Counted from the first letter of the stretch, positions 47,856-57,724 are shown. The stretch: 64,000 bases of DNA from Pandoraea cepalis (GCF_902459665.1 NZ_CABPSL010000001.1:806001-870000); one strand, 5' to 3'. Numbers and translations are program-made. Notes: generated from the letters alone by a model not told the origin.

Positions 47856-49100
47856 ATGACAAGTGAACACGCACTCACCTCGGAAAAGAAGTATCCCGTG
47901 ACCGACGCCGCGCGGGCCGCACTGGCGATCGCCAAGCGCGGTTGCGACGAGCTGCTCGTGGAAGAGGAGTTCCTCCAGAAGCTGGCGCGCAGCGAAGCGA
48001 CCGGCAAGCCGCTGCGCATCAAGCTGGGACTGGACCCGACGGCGCCCGACATCCACATCGGCCACACCGTGGTGCTCAACAAGATGCGCCAGTTGCAGGA
48101 TCTGGGGCACACGGTCATCTTCCTGATCGGCGACTTCACGTCGCTGATCGGTGATCCGTCGGGCCGTAACAGCACGCGTCCGCCGCTCACCCGCGAGCAG
48201 ATCGAGTCGAACGCCAAGACGTATTTCGAGCAGGCCGCGCTGGTGCTCGACCGTAACAAGACCGAAATTCGCTACAACAGCGAATGGTCGATGAAACTGG
48301 GCGCGGACGGCATGATCAAGCTCGCGTCGCGCTACACCATGGCGCGCATGCTCGAGCGCGAGGACTTCACCAAGCGTTTCCAGGGCGGCGTGCCGATCGC
48401 CATCCACGAATTCCTGTATCCGCTCATGCAAGGCTACGACTCGGTGGCCCTGGAGTCGGATCTGGAACTCGGCGGGACCGACCAGAAGTTCAACCTGCTC
48501 GTGGGCCGCGAATTGCAGAAGCAATACGGCCAGGAGCCGCAGTGCATTCTGACGATGCCGCTGCTCGAAGGGCTGGACGGCGTTGAGAAGATGTCGAAGT
48601 CCAAGGCCAATTACGTGGGCATCAGCGAGAAGCCGAGCGAGATGTTCGGCAAGCTCATGAGTATCTCGGACGATCTGATGTGGCGTTACTACGAGCTGCT
48701 CTCGTTCCGTACGCTCGACGAGATCGCCCAATTGCACAAGGACGTCGAAGGCGGGCGCAATCCGCGCGACGTGAAGGTGCTGCTCGCGCAGGAGATCGTG
48801 GCGCGCTTCCACTCGCAAGCCGATGCCGAGCGCGCGCTCGAGGATTTCAACGCGCGCGCCAAGGGCGGTGTGCCGGACGACATTCCGGAAGTTTCCCTTG
48901 AAGGCGCGCCGCTGGGGATCGCTCAGCTCCTCAAGCAGGCGGGCTTGGTGCCGTCGACGTCGGAAGCCAACCGCAACATCGAGCAGGGCGGCGTGCGGAT
49001 CGACGGCGAGGCCGTGTCCGACAAGGGCGCGAAGATCGACGCCGGCACCTATGTCGTGCAGGTCGGCAAGCGCCGCTTCGCGCGCGTGACGCTCGCTTGA
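47856..49100 (+). CDS. tyrS: Tyrosyl-tRNA synthetase
   Basis: A 414-residue class I synthetase. The HIGH motif is PDIHIGHT near residue 66, the KMSKS motif [10 protein letters not shown] near 244, and the C-terminal S4-like RNA-binding domain covers roughly residues 345-410 ([19 protein letters not shown]). The form is the shorter TyrRS-Z-like type common in betaproteobacteria. It starts a plus-strand run with dtd, whose start lies 52 bases after the stop. Confidence 0.97.
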   Translation: MTSEHALTSEKKYPVTDAARAALAIAKRGCDELLVEEEFLQKLARSEATGKPLRIKLGLDPTAPDIHIGHTVVLNKMRQLQDLGHTVIFLIGDFTSLIGDPSGRNSTRPPLTREQIESNAKTYFEQAALVLDRNKTEIRYNSEWSMKLGADGMIKLASRYTMARMLEREDFTKRFQGGVPIAIHEFLYPLMQGYDSVALESDLELGGTDQKFNLLVGRELQKQYGQEPQCILTMPLLEGLDGVEKMSKSKANYVGISEKPSEMFGKLMSISDDLMWRYYELLSFRTLDEIAQLHKDVEGGRNPRDVKVLLAQEIVARFHSQADAERALEDFNARAKGGVPDDIPEVSLEGAPLGIAQLLKQAGLVPSTSEANRNIEQGGVRIDGEAVSDKGAKIDAGTYVVQVGKRRFARVTLA

Positions 49101-49152
49101 GCGTCGCCGCCCGATCGCCGCTGATGTGGCGCGTGCTGGCGCGGGGCAGCCG

Positions 49153-49620
49153 ATGATCGCGCTCATCCAGCGGGTGCTCGAAGCCGCCGTGACGGTCGAT
49201 GGCCGCACGGTGGGCGCCATCGGGCCGGGCCTGCTCGCCCTCGTGTGCGCCGAGCGCGGCGACACCGAAGCGAGCGCGGACAAGCTGCTCGCGAAGCTGC
49301 TCGGCTATCGCGTGTTCTCGGACGAGGCGGGCAAGATGAACCGCAGCGTGTCGAGCCTCGACGGCAACGGCGCGCCCGGCGGGTTGCTGCTCGTCTCGCA
49401 GTTCACGCTGGCGGCCGACACCCACAGCGGCACCCGGCCAAGCTTCACCCCGGCGGCCAGTCCGGCCGACGGCAAGCGGCTCTTCGATCATTTCGTGACT
49501 CAGGCGCGTGCGCGCCATCCGATCGTGGAAACGGGCGAATTCGGCGCTTACATGCGCGTCTCGCTCGTGAACGACGGACCGGTCACGTTCTGGCTTCAGA
49601 CGCGTCCCGACGCCGGTTGA
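49153..49620 (+). CDS. dtd: D-aminoacyl-tRNA deacylase
   Basis: A 155-residue DTD enzyme that removes D-amino acids (and glycine mischarged on tRNA-Ala) from tRNA. The catalytic motif [21 protein letters not shown] lies near residue 79 (positions 79-99) and the C-terminal [18 protein letters not shown] near 130 forms the chiral-proofreading GxxP/NxGP region. Neighbouring tyrS is functionally apt because TyrRS is known to charge D-Tyr. ATG 49153 is chosen. Confidence 0.96.
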   Translation: MIALIQRVLEAAVTVDGRTVGAIGPGLLALVCAERGDTEASADKLLAKLLGYRVFSDEAGKMNRSVSSLDGNGAPGGLLLVSQFTLAADTHSGTRPSFTPAASPADGKRLFDHFVTQARARHPIVETGEFGAYMRVSLVNDGPVTFWLQTRPDAG

Positions 49621-49803
49621 CGTTCGGGGTGGGCGGCGTGTGCTGCCGATACCGCGCGTTATCTGCGCCGCCGGCCGCATCCGCCCAGGGCCTATCCCGA
49701 AAATTGCTCGGAATCGTCCGGTTGTGGGGGATGGCCCGCACGCGATTCGCATCGGTGTGATACCGTCGTCGAGTTCCGAAACGACAATGCTTGGGAGAAA
49801 CCG

Positions 49804-50430
49804 ATGAAAGTCTGGAGTGACTCGTTTGCCGACAATGCGGCGATAGATGAACAGTTCGCCTTCGGCAAACCGGATGCACAGGCGCACGTGGCGCTGTCGC
49901 AGAACAAGAATCCCCATTTGGCGTGGTCCGATGCGCCGGCCGGTACCCGTTCGTTTGTCGTGATCTGCACCGATAGCGACGTACCGAGCCAGGGCGACGA
50001 CGTCAACCAGGAAGGTCGCGAAGTGCCGGCGACGCTGCCGCGCGTCGATTTCTATCATTGGGTGCTCGTGGACGTGCCGGCGTCGGTGTCCGAGATCCCG
50101 GCGGCCAGCCACAGCAACCACGTTACGCCGCGCGGCAAGTTCGGCCCGGACGCGCTCGACGGCATGCGTCACGGCGTCAACGACTACACCGCCTGGTTTG
50201 CGGGCGACGAGGGCATGCGCGGCGATTACTACGGCTACGACGGCCCGTGCCCGCCGTGGAACGACACGATCGTGCACCACTACCACTTCACCGTGTACGC
50301 GCTCGATATCGCCCGTGTGCCGCTCGACGGCCGTTTCGGGGGCGACGACGTGCTCGCGGCGATTCAGCCGCACGTGCTTGGGCAGGCGCGCGTGACCGGC
50401 ACCTACACGCTCAATCCGGCGCTGGCCTGA
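49804..50430 (+). CDS. YbhB/YbcL-family Raf-kinase-inhibitor-like protein
   Basis: A 208-residue PEBP-fold protein. Family motifs are SFVVICTDSDVPSQ near residue 58, DFYHWVLVDVPASV near 80, and YYGYDGPCPPWNDTIVHHYHF near 142 with the conserved anion-binding residues (positions 142-162). It lacks a signal peptide, so it is probably cytosolic. The biological role of bacterial members is not known. GGGAGAAACC provides a ribosome site for ATG 49804. Confidence 0.9.
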   Translation: MKVWSDSFADNAAIDEQFAFGKPDAQAHVALSQNKNPHLAWSDAPAGTRSFVVICTDSDVPSQGDDVNQEGREVPATLPRVDFYHWVLVDVPASVSEIPAASHSNHVTPRGKFGPDALDGMRHGVNDYTAWFAGDEGMRGDYYGYDGPCPPWNDTIVHHYHFTVYALDIARVPLDGRFGGDDVLAAIQPHVLGQARVTGTYTLNPALA

Positions 50431-50491
50431 CGGCGCGCCGTTTGCCTCCGCTCGCTTTGACTCACGCCACACGTAACAAGCAATCGCATCG

Positions 50492-51202
50492 ATGACCGGC
50501 ATGACCACGACCCTGACTTTGATTCGCCACGGTGAGACTGACTGGAACCGCGCCAAACGGATTCAAGGCCACACCGATATCCCGCTCTCGACCGAGGGCG
50601 AGCATCAGGCGGTCTTGTTGGGACAGCGTATCGAACGCGAGGTGGCGGCGCGCGGGCGCGTTTTCGACCACGTGCTTACGAGCGATTTGCAGCGAGCGGT
50701 GCAGACGGCGGAACCCGTCGCGCGCGCGTGCGGTTTGCCGCTGGTGCGCACCGCGAGTTTGCGGGAGCGTCACTATGGGGTCTTCGAAACCCGTGTGCCG
50801 GACGAGATCCAGGCGGAATTTCCGCAAGACTATGCACGCTGGCAGAGCCGCGATCCCGATTTCGTGATTCCCGGCGGCGAGTCCACGCGAGGTTTCTACA
50901 CGCGTATCACCGAGTCCGTCGCGCAACTGCTGCACGACTATGCGGGCAAGCATCTGGCGCTGGTGGCGCATGGCGGCGTGCTCGATTGCTGCTATCGGCT
51001 CGCAACGCGGCTTGCATTGACCGAGCCGCGTGCCTATCCGCTGCTCAATGCGAGCGTGAACCGCCTGGCCTACGATGGCCAGCGCTGGCAAGTGCTGTGT
51101 TGGGGGGATGTCGCGCATCTGGACGCCGCCGTGCGAGACGAAAGCAACGACAGGCCGGAGGGCGCTGCCGCCATGGATCGCGTCGATCCGCGCGTGGTGT
51201 GA
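50492..51202 (+). CDS. Histidine phosphatase family protein (GpmB/phosphoglycerate mutase-like)
   Basis: A 236-residue phosphohistidine phosphatase. LIRHGETDWNRAKRIQGH at residues 10-27 carries the catalytic His13, the second Arg/His region is HVLTSDLQRAVQTAEPVA near 62, and the conserved VAHGGVLDCC near 161 supplies the second catalytic His. Such proteins hydrolyse small phosphate esters; substrate is unknown. The C-terminal 30 residues (AVRDESNDRPEGAAAMD) look disordered. ATG 50501 is an alternative start. Confidence 0.9.
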   Translation: MTGMTTTLTLIRHGETDWNRAKRIQGHTDIPLSTEGEHQAVLLGQRIEREVAARGRVFDHVLTSDLQRAVQTAEPVARACGLPLVRTASLRERHYGVFETRVPDEIQAEFPQDYARWQSRDPDFVIPGGESTRGFYTRITESVAQLLHDYAGKHLALVAHGGVLDCCYRLATRLALTEPRAYPLLNASVNRLAYDGQRWQVLCWGDVAHLDAAVRDESNDRPEGAAAMDRVDPRVV

Positions 51203-51243
51203 CAGGCTGGCCGGTCGGGTCAGCACGTCGGGGCGTGTAAGGC

Positions 51244-51295
51244 CGCTAAGTCACCTAAGTCACCTAAGTCCGCTAAGTCTGCCAAATCCGCTAAG
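51244..51295. repeat. 9-bp tandem repeat (NNCTAAGTC) between convergent genes
   Basis: Five head-to-tail 9-base units (CGCTAAGTC, ACCTAAGTC, ACCTAAGTC, CGCTAAGTC, TGCCAAATC) plus a partial sixth lie between the histidine phosphatase stop and the 3' end of the MpaB-like gene. Two units are identical and one is more diverged. Confidence 0.88.
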
Positions 51296-51314
51296 GGCCG
51301 TGACGCAGACGTGC

Positions 51315-52301
51315 CTAGCGTTCCAGCGATGACTGCACGACGACAACATCGGGCGTCGCCAATGCGCGACGTCGCGCGCGGTGCGCCACGCTGTTGCGCA
51401 TCGACCAGCGGGCGACCTGCGCCATGTGACGCACTGCGGGCCGCACCGTCAGGCGACGTACCGTCGCCCCTTCCCCGAAGCCGAGCATCGCCTGCGACCA
51501 GTCGGGCAGCAAATCGATGCCTGCGCGAAACAACACGCCGCTGAACAGGCGCGCGCCTGTGAACGGCGCGGGCAGATTGCGCAACACACGCACGACTTCG
51601 TCGGTGCGCTCGCTCGCGCACAAGGCCGGGCGCATGGCCGCGAGATAGTCGTCGATCTGCGCGACACTCGTCGGCACGTCGCGAGCGCCGAGCGCCACCG
51701 CAATGCGCGCGACTTCCGCGTAATAACGATCCTGCTCGCTTCGGGCGAACGCCGGATCCTTGTAGACGAGATAGCTGCGCAGGAAGCTCGACGTCTCGGC
51801 CACATGCACCCACGTCAGCAGATCCGGATCGTACGCGGCGTAGGGGCGCCCGTCGGGGGCGACGCCCTTGACCTGCAGGTGGATGCGTCGCACCCGCTCA
51901 AGCAGCGCCTGCGCGTCGGCGGTATTGCCGAACGTCGTGCCGCCGATGAATGTGGCCGTGCGGCGCAGACGGCCGATCACGTCCTGTCGGAAGGTCGAGT
52001 GATCCCAGACGCCGGCCATCGCGAGCGGGTGCAACGACTGCATCAGCAGCGCGCTGATGCCGCCGATCATCATCGACGTGAAGTCTCCATGCACGTGCCA
52101 GCAGGCGGCGTCCGGGCCGAACAGGCCGGGGTCGCCAGCCGGGGTGTCGTAGTTCAGTCGTGGCGCGCCGGGGCCTGAGGTCAGGCTCACCAGCCGCATC
52201 GCAATGGCGTGCCGCACACGTCCCGACACGCCCACGACCGGCCCGGCAGGCCGCAAGGGCGTTGCCGGAGGCGGTGTCGGGAGGTCGTCGTGCGAGGACA
52301 T
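51315..52301 (-). CDS. MpaB/DUF2236 oxygenase-like protein
   Basis: A 328-residue protein of the MpaB'/rubber oxygenase-catalytic (DUF2236) group. Typical segments are AACWHVHGDFTSMMIGGISALLMQSLHPLAMAGVWDHS near residues 66-103 (His residues here are candidate haem ligands), TATFIGGTTFGNTADAQALL near 117, and ETSSFLRSYLVYKD near 170. Members are haem-containing or haem-like oxygenases of varied substrates, so no reaction is assigned. It is downstream of ruvB on the same strand with a 36-bp gap and may share that transcript. Confidence 0.85.
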   Translation of the reverse strand: MSSHDDLPTPPPATPLRPAGPVVGVSGRVRHAIAMRLVSLTSGPGAPRLNYDTPAGDPGLFGPDAACWHVHGDFTSMMIGGISALLMQSLHPLAMAGVWDHSTFRQDVIGRLRRTATFIGGTTFGNTADAQALLERVRRIHLQVKGVAPDGRPYAAYDPDLLTWVHVAETSSFLRSYLVYKDPAFARSEQDRYYAEVARIAVALGARDVPTSVAQIDDYLAAMRPALCASERTDEVVRVLRNLPAPFTGARLFSGVLFRAGIDLLPDWSQAMLGFGEGATVRRLTVRPAVRHMAQVARWSMRNSVAHRARRRALATPDVVVVQSSLER

Positions 52302-52337
52302 GCGAGGTTCAGTGTGGCGATGTCAAAGCGGCAGGTT

Positions 52338-53408
52338 TCACTTGCCGGTGGCGTCGGGCGACCAGAGCGAGCTGCTGTCCGGCGCACTGCCAGGGGCGGC
52401 CAGTCCGAAGTGACGATACGCGGCAAGTGTCGCGACGCGCCCGCGAGGTGTGCGTTGCAGGAAGCCCTGCTGGATCAGGTACGGCTCGATCACGTCTTCG
52501 ATGGTGTCGCGCTCTTCGCCGATGGCGGCGGCGAGGTTGTCCACGCCCACGGGGCCGCCGTCGAACTTGTGGAGCACGGCTTCGAGCAGCTTGCGGTCCA
52601 TCACGTCGAGGCCGACCGAATCGACGTCGAGCATCGAGAGCGCGGCGTCGGCCACGGCGGCGGTAATGCGCCCGTCGGCCTTCACTTCGGCGTAGTCGCG
52701 CACACGCCGCAGCAACCGGTTGGCGATACGCGGCGTGCCGCGCGCGCGGCGGGCGATCTCAAAAGCACCGTCGTCGACGATGGCCGCGCCCAGCAGGCCG
52801 GCCGAGCGGCGCACGATGCCGGTCAGTTCTTCGGCCGTGTAGAACTCCAGACGCGCCACGATCCCGAAGCGGTCGCGCAGCGGATTCGTCAGCATGCCGG
52901 CGCGCGTGGTCGCTCCCACGAGCGTGAACGGTTGCAGATCGAGCTTGACGCTGCGCGCCGCAGGGCCTTCGCCGATCATGATGTCGATCTGGTAATCCTC
53001 GAGCGCCGGATACAGGATTTCCTCGACGACGGGCGAAAGCCGGTGGATTTCGTCGATGAACAGCACGTCGTTGGCTTCGAGATTGGTCAGCAGCGCGGCG
53101 AGGTCGCCCGGGCGCTCGAGCACGGGCCCCGACGTCTGGCGCAAATGCACGCCCATTTCGCGGGCGATGATGTGCGCGAGCGTCGTCTTGCCCAGGCCCG
53201 GCGGCCCGAACAGCAGCACGTGGTCGAGCGGTTCCGAGCGCTTGCGCGCGGCCTCGATGAAGATCTCCAACTGGCCGCGCACCTTGCGCTGACCGACATA
53301 TTCGTCGAGCAGCTTGGGACGCAGCGCGCGCTCGAAGGCTTCTTCGTTAGGCGAGGCCGGGGTCGGCGCAATAATGCGCTCGGCGGCGAGTTTGTCGGTT
53401 TCGATCAT
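52338..53408 (-). CDS. ruvB: Holliday junction branch-migration ATPase RuvB
   Basis: A 356-residue AAA+ motor. Walker [10 protein letters not shown] near residue 69, Walker B LFIDEIH near 120, the sensor motif GATTRAG near 168 and the C-terminal winged helix ([22 protein letters not shown]) are all present. RuvB drives branch migration as hexameric rings held by RuvA, whose gene is absent from its expected place between ruvC and ruvB here. ATG 53408 gives the family start [13 protein letters not shown]. Confidence 0.97.
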   Translation of the reverse strand: MIETDKLAAERIIAPTPASPNEEAFERALRPKLLDEYVGQRKVRGQLEIFIEAARKRSEPLDHVLLFGPPGLGKTTLAHIIAREMGVHLRQTSGPVLERPGDLAALLTNLEANDVLFIDEIHRLSPVVEEILYPALEDYQIDIMIGEGPAARSVKLDLQPFTLVGATTRAGMLTNPLRDRFGIVARLEFYTAEELTGIVRRSAGLLGAAIVDDGAFEIARRARGTPRIANRLLRRVRDYAEVKADGRITAAVADAALSMLDVDSVGLDVMDRKLLEAVLHKFDGGPVGVDNLAAAIGEERDTIEDVIEPYLIQQGFLQRTPRGRVATLAAYRHFGLAAPGSAPDSSSLWSPDATGK

Positions 53409-53550
53409 GGCTGCATTGTAGCGCTTCGGACGTCGCTTGCCGGCGTGAGGCAGCACGGTATCCCGCGACGTACGACGATGACCGTGATGGCAACCGCCAC
53501 GGCAAGCGCACGCGTAAGGGCAACCGCAACCGCAACGGCGGTGGTGCCGC
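53409..53550 (-). other. ruvC-ruvB spacer, position where ruvA is normally found
   Basis: The 142 bases between the ruvC stop and the ruvB start carry no reading frame resembling RuvA (about 190 residues expected). The stretch is low-complexity in part, with repeated GGCAACCG/GCAACC motifs at about 53488-53540. It may hold a ruvB promoter; no clear one was seen. Confidence 0.6.
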
Positions 53551-54093
53551 TCAGCCGACCAGACGACCGCGCCGCACGCGCAGGCCCTTGGCCGCAAGGG
53601 TCGGGGCGACGCCGGCCAGTGCCGAGTACGTCTCGCCGCTGTGCGCATGGCAGATGGCGACGCCCAGCGCGTCGGCCGCATCCTTGCCGGGGGTTCCGGT
53701 GAGCGTGAGCAGACGGGTGACCATCTCCTGGACCTGCTCCTTTCGGGCGCGTCCGTAGCCGACCACCGCTTGCTTGAGCTGCATCGGCGTGTATTCGAAG
53801 ACCTCGAGCCCGCCGACCGACAGCGCTGCGATCGCCGCGCCGCGCGCTTGTCCAAGCAGAAGCGTGGATTGCGGATTGACGTTGACGAACACCTTCTCGA
53901 TGGCGGCCTGATCGGGCCGATAGGTGTCGACCAGTTCCGCTACGCTCTCGAAGATGATGCGCAGCCGCGCGGGCAGTGTGCCTTCGCCGGTGCGTATGAC
54001 GCCGCTCGTCACGTACTGCAGACGGTTGCCGTGCTTTTCGAGCACGCCGAAGCCAGTGACACGCAGCCCGGGGTCGATGCCAAGAATTCTCAT
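53551..54093 (-). CDS. ruvC: Holliday junction resolvase RuvC
   Basis: A 180-residue endonuclease that cuts Holliday junctions. The acidic active-site residues lie in [14 protein letters not shown] (Asp7), [13 protein letters not shown] near 66, and [12 protein letters not shown] near 138-149. It is in the expected orientation before ruvB. The C-terminus (RVRRGRLVG) is basic. ATG 54093 gives the family start; the upstream in-frame readings add Arg-rich sequence. Confidence 0.96.
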   Translation of the reverse strand: MRILGIDPGLRVTGFGVLEKHGNRLQYVTSGVIRTGEGTLPARLRIIFESVAELVDTYRPDQAAIEKVFVNVNPQSTLLLGQARGAAIAALSVGGLEVFEYTPMQLKQAVVGYGRARKEQVQEMVTRLLTLTGTPGKDAADALGVAICHAHSGETYSALAGVAPTLAAKGLRVRRGRLVG

Positions 54094-54394
54094 GCGGGGG
54101 CCAATGATCGGAAAACCGACCGATGCGGGGCGAAGACGCCAATATGGCCCGTATTCTGGCACAGCCGCGCGAGGGCGTCGCTCAAGGTGTGTTTCATCGG
54201 GTGAGACGCGATGACGCCGCACCCCAGCGGATGACGACCCGGTGCGCGATAACGCCGCGGGCCGCGTCGCGTCGATTTGTCGCGGTGCCCGAGCCTGAAT
54301 GCGCGGGACGTTGCCCTTCGCGGCGCGACGGATTGTTGTACATTGTTTGCTGTTCAAAATATTCGACGGCCTGCGTGCGGGCCGCCTGTCCCCG
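54094..54394. other. Divergent intergenic region between ruvC and the HemJ-like gene
   Basis: About 300 bases without a gene-like frame. TTGTTG (54331-54336), 17 bp, AAAATA (54354-54359) forms a plausible plus-strand promoter for the HemJ-like gene, with a start near 54366. The ruvC promoter must be in the left half; none is obvious. Confidence 0.4.
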
Positions 54395-54811
54395 ATGCTC
54401 TGGATCAAAGCGCTCCATATCGTTTTCGTCGCCTCGTGGTTCGCCGGCCTGTTCTACCTGCCGCGCATCTTCGTCAACCTCGCGATGGAGAGCGATCCCG
54501 CTGCCACGCAGCGCCTGCTGCTCATGGCCCGCAAGCTCTATCGCTTCATGACGATACTGGCGGTGCCCGCGCTCGCTTTCGGACTGATCCTCTGGCTGTA
54601 CTACGGGATCGGACGCTACGGCGGCTGGTTGCACGCCAAGCTGCTCATCGTGGTGTTGCTGCTGGGGTACCACCATGCGTGCGGCCGTCTGCTGCGCAAA
54701 TTCGAAACCGGTCGCAACACACATTCGCATCGCTGGTATCGCTATTTCAACGAATTCCCGGTGCTGGCGCTGCTCGCGGCGGTGATCCTCGTGGTCGTCA
54801 AGCCTTTCTGA
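54395..54811 (+). CDS. HemJ/CopD-like (UPF0093) integral membrane protein
   Basis: A 138-residue protein with four hydrophobic helices. The opening [26 protein letters not shown] (residues 1-26) and [22 protein letters not shown] near residue 79-100 are characteristic of the UPF0093/HemJ family, with the conserved His8 and Lys82 region that I recall as important for protoporphyrinogen IX oxidase. HemJ oxidises protoporphyrinogen IX in haem synthesis. It could alternatively be labelled only CopD-like; I favour HemJ because of the FAGLFYLPR motif. Confidence 0.82.
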   Translation: MLWIKALHIVFVASWFAGLFYLPRIFVNLAMESDPAATQRLLLMARKLYRFMTILAVPALAFGLILWLYYGIGRYGGWLHAKLLIVVLLLGYHHACGRLLRKFETGRNTHSHRWYRYFNEFPVLALLAAVILVVVKPF

Positions 54812-54917
54812 CGCGCCGGGTCATTTTTCACCCACGTCGTCGCGCATCGCCAGCACTGGCCACTGCACCATCGCGCGCCCACGCGCGCGCACCACCAATA
54901 CCCGAGAGGAGTCTGCC

Positions 54918-55538
54918 GTGAGTCTGACCTGCGATTATTTCGTGGCGCCGCCGTCGCCCTATGTCTACATGGGGCAGGCCCGCTTTGTCGAACTGGCACG
55001 TCGCTACGACGTGCAGATCCAGTTGAGGCCGATGGATATCGGGCGCATCTTCGCCGGCTCGGGCGGCCTGCCGCTGGCCAAGCGTGCGCCGCAGCGCCAG
55101 GCGTATCGTCTGGTCGAGCTGGCGCGCTGGTCCCGCTATCTCGGCGTGCCACTCAACCTGGAACCGAAGTACTTTCCGGTGGCGGGCGATCCGGCGGCGC
55201 GTTTGATCGTCGCCGCGCAGCTCGCGCATGGCACGGACAAGGCGCTCGCGCTGACGGCGGCCATTTCGACGGCGCTGTGGGCCGAGGAGCGCAACATCGC
55301 CGACGAGGCAACGTTGCAGGCGATCGCCGACAGCCTGTCGCTCGACGGCGCATCGCTGCTCGCGGCGTCGAAGACGGCCGGCGTGCAGGCGGCCTACGAC
55401 GCCAACACCGACGACGCCGAACGCGCCGGCGTCTTCGGCGCGCCGTGGTTCGTGTTCGACGGCCAGCCCTACTGGGGCCAGGACCGCCTCGATTTTCTCG
55501 AACGGGCTTTTGCCGACGCGCAAGGCGCTCGGCGCTGA
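54918..55538 (+). CDS. 2-hydroxychromene-2-carboxylate isomerase-like protein (DsbA family)
   Basis: A 206-residue thioredoxin-fold kappa-class GST-like protein. DYFVAPPSPYVYMGQARF near residue 5-22 contains the Ser that binds glutathione in this family, and the C-terminal FGAPWFVFDGQPYWGQDRLDFLE (positions about 174-196) is the standard family ending. HCCA isomerases act in naphthalene catabolism, but most genomic copies lie outside such pathways, as here, so the physiological substrate is unknown. GTG 54918 is preceded by GAGAGGAG. It overlaps no gene; the hydroxyacid dehydrogenase follows 71 bases later. Confidence 0.88.
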   Translation: MSLTCDYFVAPPSPYVYMGQARFVELARRYDVQIQLRPMDIGRIFAGSGGLPLAKRAPQRQAYRLVELARWSRYLGVPLNLEPKYFPVAGDPAARLIVAAQLAHGTDKALALTAAISTALWAEERNIADEATLQAIADSLSLDGASLLAASKTAGVQAAYDANTDDAERAGVFGAPWFVFDGQPYWGQDRLDFLERAFADAQGARR

Positions 55539-55609
55539 TCCGGCATACCGAACATGGGGTCCGTTGCCCGCGGGTGCGGGGAGCGGCCCCCCCCAAAGGA
55601 GTGAAGAGG

Positions 55610-56590
55610 ATGAGTCTTCCGGAAGTGGTGCTGTACAAGAGCGTGCCGCCAGATGTGCGCGCGCGGTTGGCCGAAACCTTTACGCTGACGGAATTCGACG
55701 GGGTGAACGACGGCAATCGCGCGGCATTCATGGCGGCGTTGGGCCGCGCCGAGGGCGCCATCGGCGGGGGCATGAACGTCACGCCCGCATTGCTGGACGC
55801 CGCACCCAGGCTCAAGGCCTGGGCCACCATTTCGGTGGGCTACGATCAATTTGACGTGGCCGATCTCACGCGTCGCGGCATCGTGCTGATGAATACCCCC
55901 GACGTGCTGACGGAAACCACGGCGGATACCGTCTTCGCCCTGATTCTGTCGAGTGCCCGGCGCGTCGTCGAACTGGCCGAACTGGTGAAGTCGGGCGGTT
56001 GGACGGCGAGTCTCGACGAGGCACATTTCGGTACCGACGTGCAAGGCAAGACGCTTGGCATCGTCGGCATGGGCCGCATCGGCGGCGCGGTCGCGCGTCG
56101 TGCCGCGCTCGGTTTCGGCATGAAGGTGTTGTACAGCAACCGTTCGCGCAACGAGGCTGCGGAGCAGGCCTACGGCGCTCGGCACCGGGCACTTCCGGCG
56201 TTGCTGGCCGAAGCCGACTTTGTCGTGACGCTCGTACCGCTATCGCCGGCGACGGAACGGTTGATCGGAGCGAACGAATTCGCGCAGATGAAGCCGGGCG
56301 CCATTTTCATCAACGCGGCGCGCGGCAAGGTGATCGACGAGGCGGCGCTGATCGATGCGCTGGCGTCGGGCCATCTGCGTGGGGCGGGCCTCGACGTGTT
56401 CGAGCGCGAGCCGGTGTCGGTCGATTCACCGCTGCTGAAGATGAAGCAAGTGGTCGCGCTGCCGCATATCGGTTCGGCAACACACGAGACGCGCCATGCC
56501 ATGGCCGCGTGCGCGGCGGACAACCTCGTTGCTGCGCTGACCGGCAAGCCATTACAGAACGCCGTCAATCCGCAGGCACAGCAGCGCTGA
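55610..56590 (+). CDS. D-2-hydroxyacid dehydrogenase (glyoxylate/hydroxypyruvate reductase-like)
   Basis: A 326-residue NAD(P)H-dependent reductase of the D-isomer family, closest in pattern to GhrB/2-ketogluconate reductase. The Rossmann motif is GIVGMGRIGG near residue 152-161, the substrate Arg is in NAARGKVID near 238, the Glu in DVFEREP near 265 and the catalytic His in LPHIGSATHETR near 285. It reduces glyoxylate, hydroxypyruvate or 2-ketogluconate. Position next to a hexR-edd-eda-gntTK cluster makes 2-ketogluconate or a related sugar acid attractive, but this is only context. Confidence 0.88.
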   Translation: MSLPEVVLYKSVPPDVRARLAETFTLTEFDGVNDGNRAAFMAALGRAEGAIGGGMNVTPALLDAAPRLKAWATISVGYDQFDVADLTRRGIVLMNTPDVLTETTADTVFALILSSARRVVELAELVKSGGWTASLDEAHFGTDVQGKTLGIVGMGRIGGAVARRAALGFGMKVLYSNRSRNEAAEQAYGARHRALPALLAEADFVVTLVPLSPATERLIGANEFAQMKPGAIFINAARGKVIDEAALIDALASGHLRGAGLDVFEREPVSVDSPLLKMKQVVALPHIGSATHETRHAMAACAADNLVAALTGKPLQNAVNPQAQQR

Positions 56591-56651
56591 GCGGGGTATA
56601 GGCGCTGACCTTAAGCGACGCGAAATGACGAGGGTGAGGCGATAGCCGTGG

Positions 56652-57497
56652 CTATCGCCCTTCGTTCGTCGTCCGGCGGCGATTGATGACTTCCTTCGCG
56701 CGCGCGAGTTGGGCGGGCAGGCGATCGCCCAGGCGCAGCGCCATGCCCACGGCGAGCACGTCGCCAATGGCGAGATGCGCGATACGCGAGGTCAGTGGCG
56801 AGTAGACGTCGGTGTCTTCGTCGACATCGGCGAAGAGCGCGACGCTCGCCTGCCGCGCCAGTGGCGAGTTGCTGTGCGTGATTGCAATCACGCTCGCGCC
56901 CGCCGTTCGCGCCAACTGGACGGCTTCAAGCAGATCCTGCGTGCGCCCGGTGTTGGAGATCGCCACCACCACATCCCCCTGTCGCAGCAGCGCGGCCGAC
57001 ATCCCATAGACATGCGGGTCGCTATATGCCACGGCGGGCACCCCGAGCCGGAAGAACTTGTGCTGCATGTCCTGTGCGGCAATCCCCGACGCCCCCGCGC
57101 CATAGAACTCGATGCGCCGTGCCCCGGCAAGCAGCTCGATGGCTTGCCCGATACTGTCGGGCGAGAGATTGTTGCGAACCTGCATGAGACTGCCGATGGT
57201 GCGGTCGAGCACCTTGCTGGCGATGCCCGGCACCGGTTCGTCGGGGCGGACATCGCGGTGTACGAACGGCACCCCTTGCGCGATGCCCTGCGCCAGCCGG
57301 ATCTTGAACTCCCGATAGCCGCTGCAACCCACCGCCTGACAGAACCGGGCGATCGTGGGTTGGCTGACGCTGGCGCGTTCGGCGAGTTCGTTCATCGACA
57401 GATCGACGACTTCGCGCGGCGCATCCAGCACATAGGTCGCGAGCTTGCGCTCGGACGGGCGCAATTGGGTCAGCGTGGCTTTGATTCGGTTCAGCAT
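56652..57497 (-). CDS. hexR: HexR-type regulator (RpiR family)
   Basis: A 281-residue transcription factor with an RpiR helix-turn-helix (ELAERASVSQPTIARFCQAVGC near residues 37-58) and a SIS sugar-phosphate domain (IEFYGAGASGIAAQDMQHKFFRLG near 133 and VVAISNTGRTQDLLEA near 178). HexR represses Entner-Doudoroff genes and is released by 2-keto-3-deoxy-6-phosphogluconate. It is divergent from edd with 298 bases between, where two TGTA-N7-TAC[A/T] boxes lie. ATG 57497 is chosen over a TTG start at 57602 that would add 35 residues and overlap one box. Confidence 0.92.
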   Translation of the reverse strand: MLNRIKATLTQLRPSERKLATYVLDAPREVVDLSMNELAERASVSQPTIARFCQAVGCSGYREFKIRLAQGIAQGVPFVHRDVRPDEPVPGIASKVLDRTIGSLMQVRNNLSPDSIGQAIELLAGARRIEFYGAGASGIAAQDMQHKFFRLGVPAVAYSDPHVYGMSAALLRQGDVVVAISNTGRTQDLLEAVQLARTAGASVIAITHSNSPLARQASVALFADVDEDTDVYSPLTSRIAHLAIGDVLAVGMALRLGDRLPAQLARAKEVINRRRTTNEGR

Positions 57498-57595
57498 GGC
57501 AGGCGTCGACAAAAGCAGGCGCCCACTATAGCACCCGCAGGTCCCGGCGCCGTAGCGCGGGCGCGGATCGGCACGTGTGCAAGTTGCGGTGCGAA

Positions 57596-57610
57596 TGTAC
57601 AAAAACTACA
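57596..57610. promoter_or_regulatory. HexR-type box TGTACAAAAACTACA
   Basis: A TGTA-N7-TACA dyad located about 100 bases upstream of the hexR start, in the divergent hexR-edd intergenic region. The TGTA-N7-TACA layout matches what I recall of the HexR box (TGTAATTAAATTACA type). Confidence 0.6.
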
Positions 57611-57724
57611 GAAAATCAGCATTTCATATTATGGTGTGATGTTTCTTGATACGGTAAAATTCGACGTAACTATCGGATAACACTAGGGACAAGCCCGGAT
57701 GCCGATGTCTTTCGATTGATGGGA

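Noticed and set aside
53405-54142. Possible ruvA hidden in another frame near ruvC
   Set aside because: The only long alternative frame reads as a shadow of RuvC with Arg/His-rich composition; it lacks the RuvA N-terminal OB-fold sequence.
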